Below, piece by piece: positions 50,050 to 59,499 of a stretch of 64,000 bases of DNA. Source of the stretch: Methylobacter sp. (GTDB taxonomy: Bacteria > Pseudomonadota > Gammaproteobacteria > Methylococcales > Methylomonadaceae). The first letter of the stretch is position 1. Each line of letters begins with the position of its first letter. A program made the position numbers and the translations under genes. Location of the stretch: assembly GCA_026399025.1 (NCBI GenBank), contig JAPLRU010000073.1, forward strand, positions 1-64,000. The letters are read 5' to 3'. A model generated the notes under the pieces. It had not been told where the DNA came from. It saw nothing but the letters and a program-made list of their open reading frames with translations, and ran no database searches.

Positions 50050-50120
50050 GATGTGGTGAACGCAGTGAACCGCATCAATCGATGCGCGAACGGTGCGGTT
50101 CGTTCCTCACCGCACCCTAC
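50046..50120. repeat. dispersed palindromic repeat (GTAGGATGTGG family), copy 1
   Basis: Starts GTAGGATGTGGTGAACGCAG and ends TCACCGCACCCTAC, which are inverted repeats of each other. A second copy is at 50783-50861, showing a genome-wide repeat type. Confidence 0.7.
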
Positions 50121-50178
50121 AGCCCTTATGGGTTGAATGTAAGAGAACGAAGCGAGGTTGCGCTAATTCCCAAGCTCC

Positions 50179-50354
50179 AGAGACTGTGAAAGTATTATTC
50201 AAATCAATTTAAAAACCTATTCACCACGAAGACACGAAGAGCACGAAGGAAAAAATAATTGTATAAACTCAATGTATTGAAAACTTCGTGTCCTTCGTGT
50301 CTTCGTGGTGAATGCTTTTGCTTTTGTTCTAAAACGAATACTTTCACAGTCTCT
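50179..50354. mobile_element. MITE-like element inserted in a REP palindrome
   Basis: Perfect 18-base terminal inverted repeats AGAGACTGTGAAAGTATT / AATACTTTCACAGTCTCT. Inside, a second inverted pair (CACGAAGACACGAAG and CTTCGTGTCTTCGTG) forms a long hairpin. The outer flanks TTCCCAAGCTCC and CCAGCTTGGGAA are the two halves of a REP palindrome, split by the insertion. No transposase. Confidence 0.7.
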
Positions 50355-50395
50355 CCAGCTTGGGAATTCAGTGTGGGAAGCTCCAGCTTCCCGTC

Positions 50396-50668
50396 TCACG
50401 AAGCTGGGGCTTGGGGCTCAAGCATGGCTTGATATTTTGCTTCAAGACGAGAAAAAACAGCATCGGCAGGCTGCTGCTCCGGGCTGTTGATGCTCTCGCG
50501 GATTTTGGCCCGGTATTCTTCAATCTCGATTTCACGCAGTCGTTCCCGTCCTTCAAGCCCGCGTAAGGCTTCCCGCACGACTTCGCTTGCGCTGGTGTAG
50601 CGGCCGCTGTCTATTTGCTGACGGATGAATTGCTCGAAATGGTCGCCTATGGCGTAACTGGATGGCAT
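50396..50668 (-). CDS. ParD-like antitoxin without an adjacent toxin
   Basis: 90 residues. Ribbon-helix-helix pattern with FEQFIRQQIDSGRYTSASEVVREALRGLE, typical of the ParD/CopG antitoxin group. The C-terminal half would normally hold a ParE toxin, but no such gene follows; repeats and fbp lie downstream. An orphan or a remnant of a lost pair. Confidence 0.8.
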   Translation of the reverse strand: MPSSYAIGDHFEQFIRQQIDSGRYTSASEVVREALRGLEGRERLREIEIEEYRAKIRESINSPEQQPADAVFSRLEAKYQAMLEPQAPAS

Positions 50669-50740
50669 GGTGATGGCTCCCTAGTAAATGGCTTTTGATA
50701 CTATCAATTTTTGATAATCGGTACAATCCAATAAAGGCTT

Positions 50741-50861
50741 TATATCGTTCCCACGCTCCGGCGTAGGAACGATATAAAAAATGTAGGATGTGGTGAACGC
50801 AGTGAACCGCATCAATTGATGATGGCGCGAACGGTGCGGTTCGTTCCTCACCGCACCCTTA
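50741..50861. repeat. two adjacent repeat-family palindromes
   Basis: TATATCGTTCCCACGC / GCGTAGGAACGATATA (50741-50776) is a REP palindrome whose arms extend beyond the core. The GTAGGATGTGG repeat copy 2 (50783-50861) follows directly. The stretch 50669-50887 holds nothing else. Confidence 0.65.
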
Positions 50862-50887
50862 TTCCAGTCTACGCCTGCGGGGCTTAA

Positions 50888-52147
50888 TTAAGGAAGCGGT
50901 TGTGTGCTCTCGAACACGGCAGTCACGTATTTACCTTTTTTGACCGTCACAGTGCAACTGGGTTGCGTACCGGTGCAATCGCCTTTCCAGCGCACAAAAA
51001 CCGAATCGGCATCGGGAGTGGCGCTGAGCATCACTTTCTTGCCGTATGAAAAGCCGTTAATGCATGTCGTCCCGCAGCTAATGCCTTTAGGATTGCTGCT
51101 CACCGTGCCTGTACCTGTGCCATTCTTTATCACGGTTATGGAAGGCCAATACCCAAGGGACTGACTGGCACGAACTAACCGAACCGCATGACTGTTGCTA
51201 CGAACGTCGTCGCTGTCTTTGCCACTGTAAAAATCGACATACCAAGCGCAACCGGAAAGGTGAAGGTAAGGCGAAGACGACCAAAACGTATCGACAGACG
51301 TATTGGGAAACTGATTATGGTTAATGGATGGACTAACGGCGCCATATTTTACGATACTGGCTAATTCATTGGCATTGGGTACGCGCCAATCGCTGTGACC
51401 GGCAAAGCTGCCGGTTAACGCAATGGCTTGATCGTAGGTATACCTATCAGCACTGCCTGAGCAGGTTGATCCCGTCCAGGTTTGCCCGACAGCACAACGT
51501 TGCCACACTAAGCCGGTGCGTTTATGAGTAACCGTACCATCTTTGTTATCGGTAAAACCCGTGTTAGGAGTAGAAATTCCAATAACCAACGACTGACTGG
51601 CACGAACTAACCGAACCGGCAAACTGTCGTTGCGGTTGTCGCTGGCGGCGAAGCCATAGTGGAAGCTGACACTCCAAGCGAGAAAGGTATAGCCAGCGTA
51701 AGGCGAAGATGACCAAAACCAATTGTTGCGTATATTGTTGCTGCGTATACTGGGAAATATCACTTTATTAATCATATACTTATGCTTTTGTCGTTCCACA
51801 ATGGTTCGTAATTCGGCAATATTAGGTAAGCGCCAGCCGCTTTTGCCTGCGAAGGTACGTTTTAAAGCAACGGCCTGTTCATAGGTATAAACGTTTGCTG
51901 TACCTGAACACGTTGACCCCGTCCACTTTTGCCCCAATGAGCAACGCATCCAGGTTAGCCCGGTGGTTTTATGTGTGACCGTGCCGTCTTGGTTATCGAT
52001 AAAATCGCCGGTCGGCGTGGTCGGCGTCGCAAAAGCCGATTGAACACAGCCTAACAGCAATAGCAGCAATACACAGCGCTGCCCTCTACGCCAAAGCCCG
52101 CTTAAGAAACATTGAACTTTAAAAAATGCACTTCTGTTATTCATCAA
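50888..52147 (-). CDS. secreted protein with two DUF1566 domains and a Cys-containing beta-repeat domain
   Basis: 419 residues. N-terminal signal (VLLLLLLGCVQSAFA; the LGC could be a lipobox). Two DUF1566 units follow (GTVTHKTTGLTWMRC / WRLPNIAELRTIV / WFWSSSPYA and GTVTHKRTGLVWQRC / WRVPNANELASIV / FWSSSPYL). From about 335 there is a bacterial repeat domain with GTGTGTVSSNPKGISCGTTC and CTGTQPSCTVTV, carrying four Cys that should form disulfides. Cell-surface or secreted; role unknown. Paralogous in architecture to the protein at 47658. Confidence 0.85.
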   Translation of the reverse strand: MMNNRSAFFKVQCFLSGLWRRGQRCVLLLLLLGCVQSAFATPTTPTGDFIDNQDGTVTHKTTGLTWMRCSLGQKWTGSTCSGTANVYTYEQAVALKRTFAGKSGWRLPNIAELRTIVERQKHKYMINKVIFPSIRSNNIRNNWFWSSSPYAGYTFLAWSVSFHYGFAASDNRNDSLPVRLVRASQSLVIGISTPNTGFTDNKDGTVTHKRTGLVWQRCAVGQTWTGSTCSGSADRYTYDQAIALTGSFAGHSDWRVPNANELASIVKYGAVSPSINHNQFPNTSVDTFWSSSPYLHLSGCAWYVDFYSGKDSDDVRSNSHAVRLVRASQSLGYWPSITVIKNGTGTGTVSSNPKGISCGTTCINGFSYGKKVMLSATPDADSVFVRWKGDCTGTQPSCTVTVKKGKYVTAVFESTQPLP

Positions 52148-52481
52148 ACACCACGGCCAGTCTCAGTCATAAAATTGAGCCTAGAGCATAAAACGGAACC
52201 GCTTAACAAGCAACAGCTAAGTTAAGCGGGCATCTTAAGGCTCTGTGGGTATTCCTGCCTACGCTAAATTTAAAGGCCCATGCAAACGGTATTCGGCTAA
52301 CCAAATAAATTCTTATCCGCTTTAGAACCCGTGTAAAATAACCGGGAAATCGGCGCTTTATCATTATAATCATTAAAAAATACCGCTTCTTTATAGCCTA
52401 AAATCAAGAGCCAACCGCACACCTTAAATTCCCAACTCAACCCCTATTTTTCATCGTCCAGCAGAACAACCGAGCACCTAA
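52148..52481. other. intergenic region, promoter of the glucan synthase gene expected
   Basis: About 330 bases between divergent genes. A 9-bp hairpin CCGCTTAAC / GTTAAGCGG lies near 52199-52228. No coding frame, and no promoter I can name with confidence. Confidence 0.35.
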
Positions 52482-55109
52482 ATGAAAACCAAGATAGTCA
52501 CTGTCATTGCACTCGCTCTACTCGTCTTCATTAATTTCAGCATTTGGAGTTATGTCAACAACCCCTTGCAATTGCAACCTTGGACCAAAACCACGATGGG
52601 CGTCACTTTCGATCCCATGAGAAAACAGGATACGCAAACCAGCGATACCTTTCCCAGCGAAGCCGACATCGACCACGATTTGAGTTTATTGGCTAATAAA
52701 GTTCACGCCGTGCGAACTTACAGCGTACTGAAAGGGCTGGACAAGATTCCCGAACTGGCCGCCAAGTATAATTTGAATACCACGGTGGGCGCCTGGATTG
52801 ACGGCAACCTGGAAAAAAATCGGCAAGAAGTCGAAACCTTGATCAACGTCAGCCGTCAGAACAACCCCAAAATCATCCGCATTATGGTCGGCAACGAGGT
52901 GCTGCTTCGCGCCGAGATTACCGCGGATCAACTGATCGAATACATTCGGGAAGTCAAGAAAAACACATGGCGACCGGTCAGTACCTCGGAAACCTGGGAC
53001 GTATGGCTTAAACATCCGGAACTTGTGGCTGAAGTCGATTTTATAGCGGTGCATATTTTGCCTTATTGGGAAGGCATCGCAGCGGAAGATGCGGTCGATT
53101 ATGTGTTCGACCGTTATCATGCGGTGCAACAAGCCTATCCCAATAAACCCATCATCATTACCGAAGTCGGCTGGCCTTCGGACGGTCAACCTTTTAAACA
53201 TGCGACCGCGTCAGTATCCAATCAGGCCAAATTCCTGCGCGAATTTCTGAATCGGGCCGATGTTGAAAAAGTCACTTATTATATTGTCGAAGCTTTCGAC
53301 CAACCCTGGAAAATGTCTTTGGAAGGCTCGGCCGGAGCTTATTGGGGCATTTTTAATGCGGATCGGCAACCGAAATATCCGATGGATGCCGATGTAATTA
53401 CCATGCCTAACTGGGAGCATTGGGCGGCGGGCGCGGCGGTTTTCAGTGTCGTTTTAATGGGCTTGTTTTTATTTACCCGCAGCAGCTTAAAACTGCCCGG
53501 TTTGCTGTTTTTCGGCCTGATTGCCAATCTTGCCGCATCAACGATTTTCTGGTCGGTATCGATTGGCGCCCAACAATACCAAACCAACATTACCATCGTA
53601 TTTTGGGCTATTTTGATATTGATGCAGGTCATGGCGGCCGTCATTTTATTAATAGAAAGCCTGGAAATAGCCGAAGTCATCTGGCACCGCAAAACGCCCC
53701 GGACGTTTCAGCCGCTTACGCCCTCCCCCGACTTTAAATATCCCAAGGTTTCCTTGCATTTGCCCATCCATAATGAGCCGCCCGACATGGTGCGGATGAC
53801 GCTGGAAGCGCTGAATAAAGTGGATTACCCCAATCTGGAAGTGCTGGTGATGGACAACAACACCAAAGATCCGGCGATTTGGCAGCCGGTAAAAGTCGAT
53901 TGCGAACGGCTGGGGCCGAAGTTTAGATTCTTCCATCTGGAAAACTGGCCCGGCTTTAAAGCGGGTGCGATTAATCATGCGCTTGAACAAACGGCTCCCG
54001 ATGCCGAGATTATCGCGGTGATCGACAGCGATTACATTCTGTCGCCGGACTGGCTTAACTGCATGGTGCCTTATTTCGACAACGAAAATGTCGGCTTTAT
54101 CCAATCGCCTCAGGATTATCGCGACCGCGACCAAAGCCTGTTTAAATCGTTTTGTTATTGGGAATATGCCGGTTTTTTCAATATCGGCATGGTGCAAAGA
54201 AACGAATACAACGCCATTATTCAGCATGGCACGATGACGATGATCAGAAAATCTGCGTTGCTGGAAGTGGGTAAATGGTCGGAATGGTGTATCTGCGAGG
54301 ACAGCGAGCTAGGTTTGCGTCTGTATGAAGCCGGTTATGATTCGGTTTACGTTAAAGATTCGTTCGGACGCGGAGTCATGCCCGACACCATGTCCGGCTA
54401 CATGACTCAACGCTATCGCTGGGTTTACGGCGCGATGCAAATCATTAAGGCGCATTGGCGCAACTTTTTGCCGTCTAAGCAATCCAAGTTGACGCCCGCC
54501 CAGCGCTATTATTTTATTGCCGGATGGCTGCCGTGGTTTTCCGATGCGCTGGCGTTGTTATTTACCTGCACCAGCTTGATTTTAACTGGCGTGCTTTTGT
54601 ACGATCCGATCCACAGCGAGCTTCCGGCCAATGCCTTTTTATTGCCGACGGTCGGCATATTCAGTTTTAAAATTATCCGGGGCTTATGGTTATATCAAGC
54701 GCGGGTTCCGTGTTCGGTCTGGCAATCGTTGGGCGCATCGTTGTCAGGATTGTCGTTAACGCATACCGTCGCCAAAGGCACGTTACAAGGGCTGTTTACC
54801 TCGGGCAAGCCGTTTATGCGTACACCTAAATTTGAGCAACACAGCGCGTTATTCGTCGGCTTGTTCACCATTCGGCAGGAGTTGCTGCTGCTGATATTGT
54901 TAAGCATCGCTATCGGCATGATGGCGTCTTTGGAGCATTTCGATAATTTTAGCGGCAAATTATGGATCGCCATTCTTTCGGTGCAGGCCGTGCCTTACAT
55001 TGCGGCCTTAATGACGGTATTGATCAGCATTATGCCGGACTATAAAGCCGCGCCGGTTGCCGTAAAATCGGCTGCCAAGCCGCAAGCAAAAAAGAAAAAG
55101 AGAAAATAA
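52482..55109 (+). CDS. GH17-GT2 fusion, NdvB-like beta-glucan synthase
   Basis: 875 residues. One membrane helix at the start, then a glycoside hydrolase 17 domain (about 35-300: TMGVTFDP, IMVGNEVLLR, IITEVGWPSDGQPF, the catalytic Glu pair being in GNEV and TEVGWP). Helices follow near 310-395. A family 2 glycosyltransferase follows (VSLHLPIHNEPPDMV, DSDYILSPDW, EDSELGLRLYE, QRYRW), then four or more C-terminal helices. This is the layout of Pseudomonas and Bradyrhizobium NdvB-type enzymes, which make and close (1,3)-beta-glucans in the periplasm. The C-terminus is Lys-rich. Single gene, no accessory partner seen. Confidence 0.88.
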   Translation: MKTKIVTVIALALLVFINFSIWSYVNNPLQLQPWTKTTMGVTFDPMRKQDTQTSDTFPSEADIDHDLSLLANKVHAVRTYSVLKGLDKIPELAAKYNLNTTVGAWIDGNLEKNRQEVETLINVSRQNNPKIIRIMVGNEVLLRAEITADQLIEYIREVKKNTWRPVSTSETWDVWLKHPELVAEVDFIAVHILPYWEGIAAEDAVDYVFDRYHAVQQAYPNKPIIITEVGWPSDGQPFKHATASVSNQAKFLREFLNRADVEKVTYYIVEAFDQPWKMSLEGSAGAYWGIFNADRQPKYPMDADVITMPNWEHWAAGAAVFSVVLMGLFLFTRSSLKLPGLLFFGLIANLAASTIFWSVSIGAQQYQTNITIVFWAILILMQVMAAVILLIESLEIAEVIWHRKTPRTFQPLTPSPDFKYPKVSLHLPIHNEPPDMVRMTLEALNKVDYPNLEVLVMDNNTKDPAIWQPVKVDCERLGPKFRFFHLENWPGFKAGAINHALEQTAPDAEIIAVIDSDYILSPDWLNCMVPYFDNENVGFIQSPQDYRDRDQSLFKSFCYWEYAGFFNIGMVQRNEYNAIIQHGTMTMIRKSALLEVGKWSEWCICEDSELGLRLYEAGYDSVYVKDSFGRGVMPDTMSGYMTQRYRWVYGAMQIIKAHWRNFLPSKQSKLTPAQRYYFIAGWLPWFSDALALLFTCTSLILTGVLLYDPIHSELPANAFLLPTVGIFSFKIIRGLWLYQARVPCSVWQSLGASLSGLSLTHTVAKGTLQGLFTSGKPFMRTPKFEQHSALFVGLFTIRQELLLLILLSIAIGMMASLEHFDNFSGKLWIAILSVQAVPYIAALMTVLISIMPDYKAAPVAVKSAAKPQAKKKKRK

Positions 55110-55128
55110 GCGCATTCATTTAAGACAT

Positions 55129-55166
55129 GCCCCGAAGACACGAAGAAAAGCTCGTGTCTTCGGGGC
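55129..55166. terminator. convergent hairpin between the glucan synthase gene and yedK
   Basis: GCCCCGAAGACACGA and its complement form a 15-bp stem around an 8-base loop. It lies between two converging genes. There is no T-run on either side, so its efficiency is uncertain; the stem core resembles the CGAAGACACGAAG repeat at 50.2 kb. Confidence 0.5.
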
Positions 55167-55173
55167 TGCCCAT

Positions 55174-55827
55174 TTAGCTTAAACAGCTTTCATCGTTATG
55201 CAGAGGATTGTTAATCCGTGTACCGATCGGAGTCACTTGCATAGCGGCGTAGGCATCGGCGGCTAGAAAATCAGCCATTTCAATACGCTTAGTTTTTTTA
55301 TCCAACCACCGATCATAATCTTCAGCGGCGATAATTACCGGCATTCGGTTATGAATAGGCGCTATTTTGTCATTCGCAGCGGTGGTTATGATGGTACAGG
55401 AATAGACTGTTTCTTGATCCCGCTCCCAGTGCTCCCACAAACCGGCAAAAGCGAATAAGGCATTATCGTGTTGGTGTATGTGGTAAGGCTGTTTGCCTGA
55501 CTGAGTACTTTGCCACTCGAAAAATCCGGTAGCCGGAATCAGGCAGCGCCGATGTTGGTAGGCCTGTTTAAACGAGGGTTTCTCAGCCAGGGTTTCCGCC
55601 CGGGCATTGATTAAACGCTTGGAAATAGCGCGGTCTTTCGACCATGAGGGAATCAAGCCCCAGTGTAAATTAACGGCTCTGCCGCTACCGTCTTCCGTTT
55701 GCACGACAGCCAGGATATTTTGCCCCGGCGGAATGTTGTAGTCGGGATTGTGCGCGGGTAAACTCGGTAAACTGAAATGATCCCTAATTTGCTGACCGCT
55801 TGCGATCAAGTGATAACGTCCACACAT
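55174..55827 (-). CDS. yedK: SRAP-domain protein YedK/HMCES
   Basis: 217 residues beginning MCGRYH; Cys2 links to abasic sites in single-stranded DNA, so the start is fixed. Other SRAP residues: NARAETLAEKPSF, IPATGFFEW (catalytic Glu) and HNRMPVII (catalytic His). It shields abasic sites from breakage. Its start codon is only 2 bases from the divergent start of the next gene. Confidence 0.95.
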   Translation of the reverse strand: MCGRYHLIASGQQIRDHFSLPSLPAHNPDYNIPPGQNILAVVQTEDGSGRAVNLHWGLIPSWSKDRAISKRLINARAETLAEKPSFKQAYQHRRCLIPATGFFEWQSTQSGKQPYHIHQHDNALFAFAGLWEHWERDQETVYSCTIITTAANDKIAPIHNRMPVIIAAEDYDRWLDKKTKRIEMADFLAADAYAAMQVTPIGTRINNPLHNDESCLS

Positions 55828-55829
55828 CT

Positions 55830-56732
55830 ATGCACTCCGAACTGATAAAGCTGGAAAAAACCTTCAAGCCGTCGATTCTAACAAAAATCGATGACCCGTG
55901 GCTGATGCCGTATCAAATCGAGTTGTGGATGAAACGCGACGATTTACTGCATCCGGTAATCTCCGGCAATAAATGGCGCAAGCTTAAATACAGTCTCGAT
56001 CATGCGCTGTCGTTAGGCGCGAATACGCTTATCAGCATGGGTGGGGCTTATTCCAATCATTTGCATGCTTTAGCTTATGTAGGTAAGGTGTTAGACTTAA
56101 AAACCATCGGTTTTATTCGCGGCGAACAGCCGCAAATATTGACGCCGACCTTGCAGGATATGAAAGCCTGGGGCATGGAATTGAAATTTGTGTCCCGTTC
56201 CGAGTATAGAGTGCTCAGGCAGTATAAAAATTGGCATGACCTGCCCGGCTTAAAGCCGGGACAGTACTGGCTGACCGAAGGCGGCGCGCAGGCATTGGCA
56301 TTAAAAGGCGTAGCGGATTTAATTGCCGAAATAGGATTCCCGTACACTACGCTCTGCGTACCCTGCGGAACCGGGACGACTTTGGCGGGCATTATTGATG
56401 CGGTCCCGGAGCAGGTATCGGTACTGGGATTTGCGGCCTTAAAAAACGCAGGTTTTTTAACGGCGGACGTTGAAGCTCTGCTGTCACAATCTTGTAATAA
56501 CTGGCAGATAAACTGGGATTACCATTTTGGCGGTTTTGCCAAAATCAATACCGTATTAACTGCATTTATTGAAAACTTTGAATTAAAAACCACCATCCCG
56601 CTTGAACCAATCTATACCGGCAAAATGATGTACGCCGTCTACGATTTAATCAAAAAACACTATTTCCAACCCGGCGAGCGCATTATTGCGTTACACACCG
56701 GCGGCTTGCAGGGAAAAAGAGGATTTACTTGA
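55830..56732 (+). CDS. PLP-dependent D-cysteine desulfhydrase / ACC deaminase family protein
   Basis: 300 residues from MHSELIKLEKTF. Fold type II PLP enzyme: MKRDDLLHPVISGNKWRKLKY has the Schiff-base Lys in SGNKWRK. SMGGAYSNHLHALA and PCGTGTTLAGI bind the cofactor phosphate, and ALHTGGLQGKRG is near the end. The family breaks down D-cysteine or 1-aminocyclopropane-1-carboxylate; similar proteins are often only annotated by family. An upstream in-frame start would lie within yedK. No ribosome site is seen before the ATG. Confidence 0.82.
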   Translation: MHSELIKLEKTFKPSILTKIDDPWLMPYQIELWMKRDDLLHPVISGNKWRKLKYSLDHALSLGANTLISMGGAYSNHLHALAYVGKVLDLKTIGFIRGEQPQILTPTLQDMKAWGMELKFVSRSEYRVLRQYKNWHDLPGLKPGQYWLTEGGAQALALKGVADLIAEIGFPYTTLCVPCGTGTTLAGIIDAVPEQVSVLGFAALKNAGFLTADVEALLSQSCNNWQINWDYHFGGFAKINTVLTAFIENFELKTTIPLEPIYTGKMMYAVYDLIKKHYFQPGERIIALHTGGLQGKRGFT

Positions 56733-56780
56733 TAAGTTCACACCCACATAATACCAACCGATTTTACATCTGAGCAGATC

Positions 56781-58874
56781 ATGGACATAAACGAGACCGA
56801 AGACCTAATCGATCTTCAAAAACCGGAACTTTATCTTAACCGCGAACAGAGTTTATTGGAGTTCAATAAACGGGTTTTAGCGCAGGCAACCGATGAGAAA
56901 GTGCCGCTGCTTGAACGGCTGAATTATTTGTGCATCTCCTGCTCCAATCTTGACGAATTTTTCGAGGTTCGCGTAGCCAGCGTCATTCAGATGGCGGCCA
57001 TCGACCCCAAAGCCGTCGGTCCTGACGGTTTAACGCCCGGCGAGCAACTGGAGCTGATTGCCGTTCATGCTCATCAACTGGTTGACGAGCAATATAAGGT
57101 TCTTAACGAGATTCTGATTCCAAAACTGGCCCAGGAAAATATTCATTTTATTCGCCGTAAAGAATGGAGCGAGGCACAGCTCAAATGGCTGGAGGCCTAT
57201 TTTAACAATGAGTTATTGCCGATTTTAACCCCAATGGGGCTGGATTCGGCTCACCCTTTTCCACGCATCCTCAATAAGAGTTTAAATTTTATTATTTCCT
57301 TGACCGGAAAAGACGCATTCGGCAGAAATAGCGGCCGGGCTATCTTACAAGCACCCAGGGCGCTGCCTCGCATCATTCAATTGCCTGCCGAGGAAACCGG
57401 TAGCGGTCCTGCGGATTTTGTATTTTTATCCTCGATTATTCATGCTTTTGTCGATCAGCTGTTTAACGGCATGAATGTTAAAGGCTGCTATCAATTCAGG
57501 GTTACTCGAAATAGTGATTTTTTTGTCGATGACGACGCCATTGACGATTTATTGCTGGCCGTGGAAGGCGAGTTGGCCATGCGTAATTATGGCGATGAAG
57601 TGCGCCTGGAGATTGACGCCAAATGTCCCGATGAAACCGTCACGTTTTTGCTGGATCGTTTTGAAATGACCCGCGATCGTTTGTTTTTGGTTAACGGCCC
57701 GGTCAATTTAAACAGAATCCAGGAAATTAACGATCTGATCGGTCGGCCCGACCTTAAGTTCCCGCCCTTTAAACCCGTTGTGCCGCAACAACTGGAACGC
57801 AGCAAGGATATATTCGCCGCGATTAGACGCCACGATATTTTGTTGCATCATCCGTTTGAATCCTTTTCACCGGTCGTTGAATTTATTCGTCAAGCGGCGG
57901 TTTCCCCCGATGTACTGGCTATTAAGCAAACGCTGTACCGCACCGGAGCCGACTCCCCTATCGTCAGCGCTTTAATCAAAGCGGCGAGAGCCGGCAAAGT
58001 GGTGACGGTGGTTATCGAATTAAGAGCCCGATTTGATGAAAAAGCCAATATCGACTTGGCGTCCAAGCTACAGGAAGCCGCAGTGCATGTGGTTTACGGC
58101 GTGGTAGGCTATAAAACCCACGCCAAAATGTGTTTGGTCTTAAGAAGAGAAGGCAAAGAATTACGCAATTACGTGCATGTCGGCACCGGCAACTATCATC
58201 CGAAAACGGCGCAGGTTTACACCGATTACGGCTTGTTTTCCTGCGACAAAGAATTAGGCGAAGATGTTCGACGCGTCTTTGCCCAGCTGACCAGCTTGGG
58301 CAAAGTCACCAAATTGAATAAATTGCTGCAATCGCCGTTTACTTTGCATCGCGGCCTGATGGAAAAAATTGAGCGGGAAATTCGCCATGCCAAAAACGGC
58401 AAACCGGCAAAAATCATTATTCAGGTGAATGCCGTGGTCGAGGAGCAATCGATCCGGGCGCTTTACCGTGCGTCGCAGGCCGGAGTTGAAGTTAAATTAA
58501 TTGTCAGGGGCGTATGCTGTTTAAAGCCCGGCGTTTTGGGCGTCTCCGAAAATATAGAGGTGCGCTCCATTATCGGACGATTTTTGGAGCATGCGCGGGT
58601 CTATGCGTTCGAAAACGGCGGCGATAAGGAAGTTTACGCGTCCAGCGCGGATTTAATGAATCGCAACATGTTCCGACGCGTTGAAATCTGTTTTCCGATT
58701 GAAAATAAGAAACTGCAAAACCGGGTTTTGCAGGATCTGAATTTGTATTTAAAAGACAATACCCAAGCTTGGCTGTTACAGCCGGACGGCAGCTATCAAC
58801 GTTTGCAAAAAGCCGAAGCTGATGAATCGATTCAGGCCCAGACGGTGCTTATGCACGAGTTGCAATCATCATGA
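56781..58874 (+). CDS. ppk: polyphosphate kinase 1
   Basis: 697 residues, the normal length. It makes polyphosphate from ATP, reversibly. N-terminal domain ELYLNREQSLLEFNKRVL. The phosphohistidine is His447 in YKTHAKMCL, and HVGTGNYHPKTAQVYTDYGL follows with conserved Arg and Tyr. The second catalytic domain has SSADLMNRNMFRRVE. Stop overlaps def by 4 bases, so the two are translationally coupled. Confidence 0.96.
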   Translation: MDINETEDLIDLQKPELYLNREQSLLEFNKRVLAQATDEKVPLLERLNYLCISCSNLDEFFEVRVASVIQMAAIDPKAVGPDGLTPGEQLELIAVHAHQLVDEQYKVLNEILIPKLAQENIHFIRRKEWSEAQLKWLEAYFNNELLPILTPMGLDSAHPFPRILNKSLNFIISLTGKDAFGRNSGRAILQAPRALPRIIQLPAEETGSGPADFVFLSSIIHAFVDQLFNGMNVKGCYQFRVTRNSDFFVDDDAIDDLLLAVEGELAMRNYGDEVRLEIDAKCPDETVTFLLDRFEMTRDRLFLVNGPVNLNRIQEINDLIGRPDLKFPPFKPVVPQQLERSKDIFAAIRRHDILLHHPFESFSPVVEFIRQAAVSPDVLAIKQTLYRTGADSPIVSALIKAARAGKVVTVVIELRARFDEKANIDLASKLQEAAVHVVYGVVGYKTHAKMCLVLRREGKELRNYVHVGTGNYHPKTAQVYTDYGLFSCDKELGEDVRRVFAQLTSLGKVTKLNKLLQSPFTLHRGLMEKIEREIRHAKNGKPAKIIIQVNAVVEEQSIRALYRASQAGVEVKLIVRGVCCLKPGVLGVSENIEVRSIIGRFLEHARVYAFENGGDKEVYASSADLMNRNMFRRVEICFPIENKKLQNRVLQDLNLYLKDNTQAWLLQPDGSYQRLQKAEADESIQAQTVLMHELQSS

Positions 58875-59401
58875 TATGCGAAATTGCTCAATTAGGGGCT
58901 CCGGTGCTCAGGCAAACAGCCGAAGCCGTTAGCGATGTGCATGATGCTGAAATTCGGCGAATCATCGAAGCCATGCAAAGCACCTTGGCAACGACCTCGG
59001 GAGTCGGCATTGCAGCCCCCCAAATCGGTGAATCAACGCGGATTATCATTATTGCTTCACGGCCTACCCCTCGCTATCCATCGGCGCCGCTAATGGAGCC
59101 GACGGTAATGATTAATCCCGGCTTTCGGATTTTGTCCGATCGGCAAGAAAAAGATTGGGAGGGCTGTCTGAGCGTTCCGGGAATACGCGCCTTAGTGCCA
59201 AGATTTCAAGAAATAGGGATTCATTATACGGATCAACAAGGCGACTTGGTGGAATCGAAGTTAAGCGGTTTTGTAGCCAGAATCTTTCAGCACGAATACG
59301 ACCATCTGGAAGGTAAAACCTACTTGGACCGAGTTGAAAATAATACGGATATTTTTGCGGAAAGTGAGTTTGTTAAACTGGTTGCGGGTAGAAATACATG
59401 A
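58871..59401 (+). CDS. def: peptide deformylase
   Basis: 176 residues. The three family motifs are GVGIAAPQIG, EGCLSVPG (metal Cys) and QHEYDHLEG (metal His pair and catalytic Glu). It removes the formyl group from new proteins. It overlaps ppk by 4 bases. The middle (RPTPRYPSAPLMEPTVMINPG) is a little longer than in E. coli Def, as in several family variants. Confidence 0.94.
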   Translation: MICEIAQLGAPVLRQTAEAVSDVHDAEIRRIIEAMQSTLATTSGVGIAAPQIGESTRIIIIASRPTPRYPSAPLMEPTVMINPGFRILSDRQEKDWEGCLSVPGIRALVPRFQEIGIHYTDQQGDLVESKLSGFVARIFQHEYDHLEGKTYLDRVENNTDIFAESEFVKLVAGRNT

Positions 59402-59499
59402 TCGGCAATAGATTTTTGAAAAACAAATATACCCGCACTTCTGTTGTTAAAAACGTGCTTATGGTATTATTGGCGGCTTTAACTACGAGGATTATATAA

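Noticed and set aside
50217-50399. 60-residue frame within the MITE
   Set aside because: It is the translation of a palindromic mobile repeat with no initiation signal.
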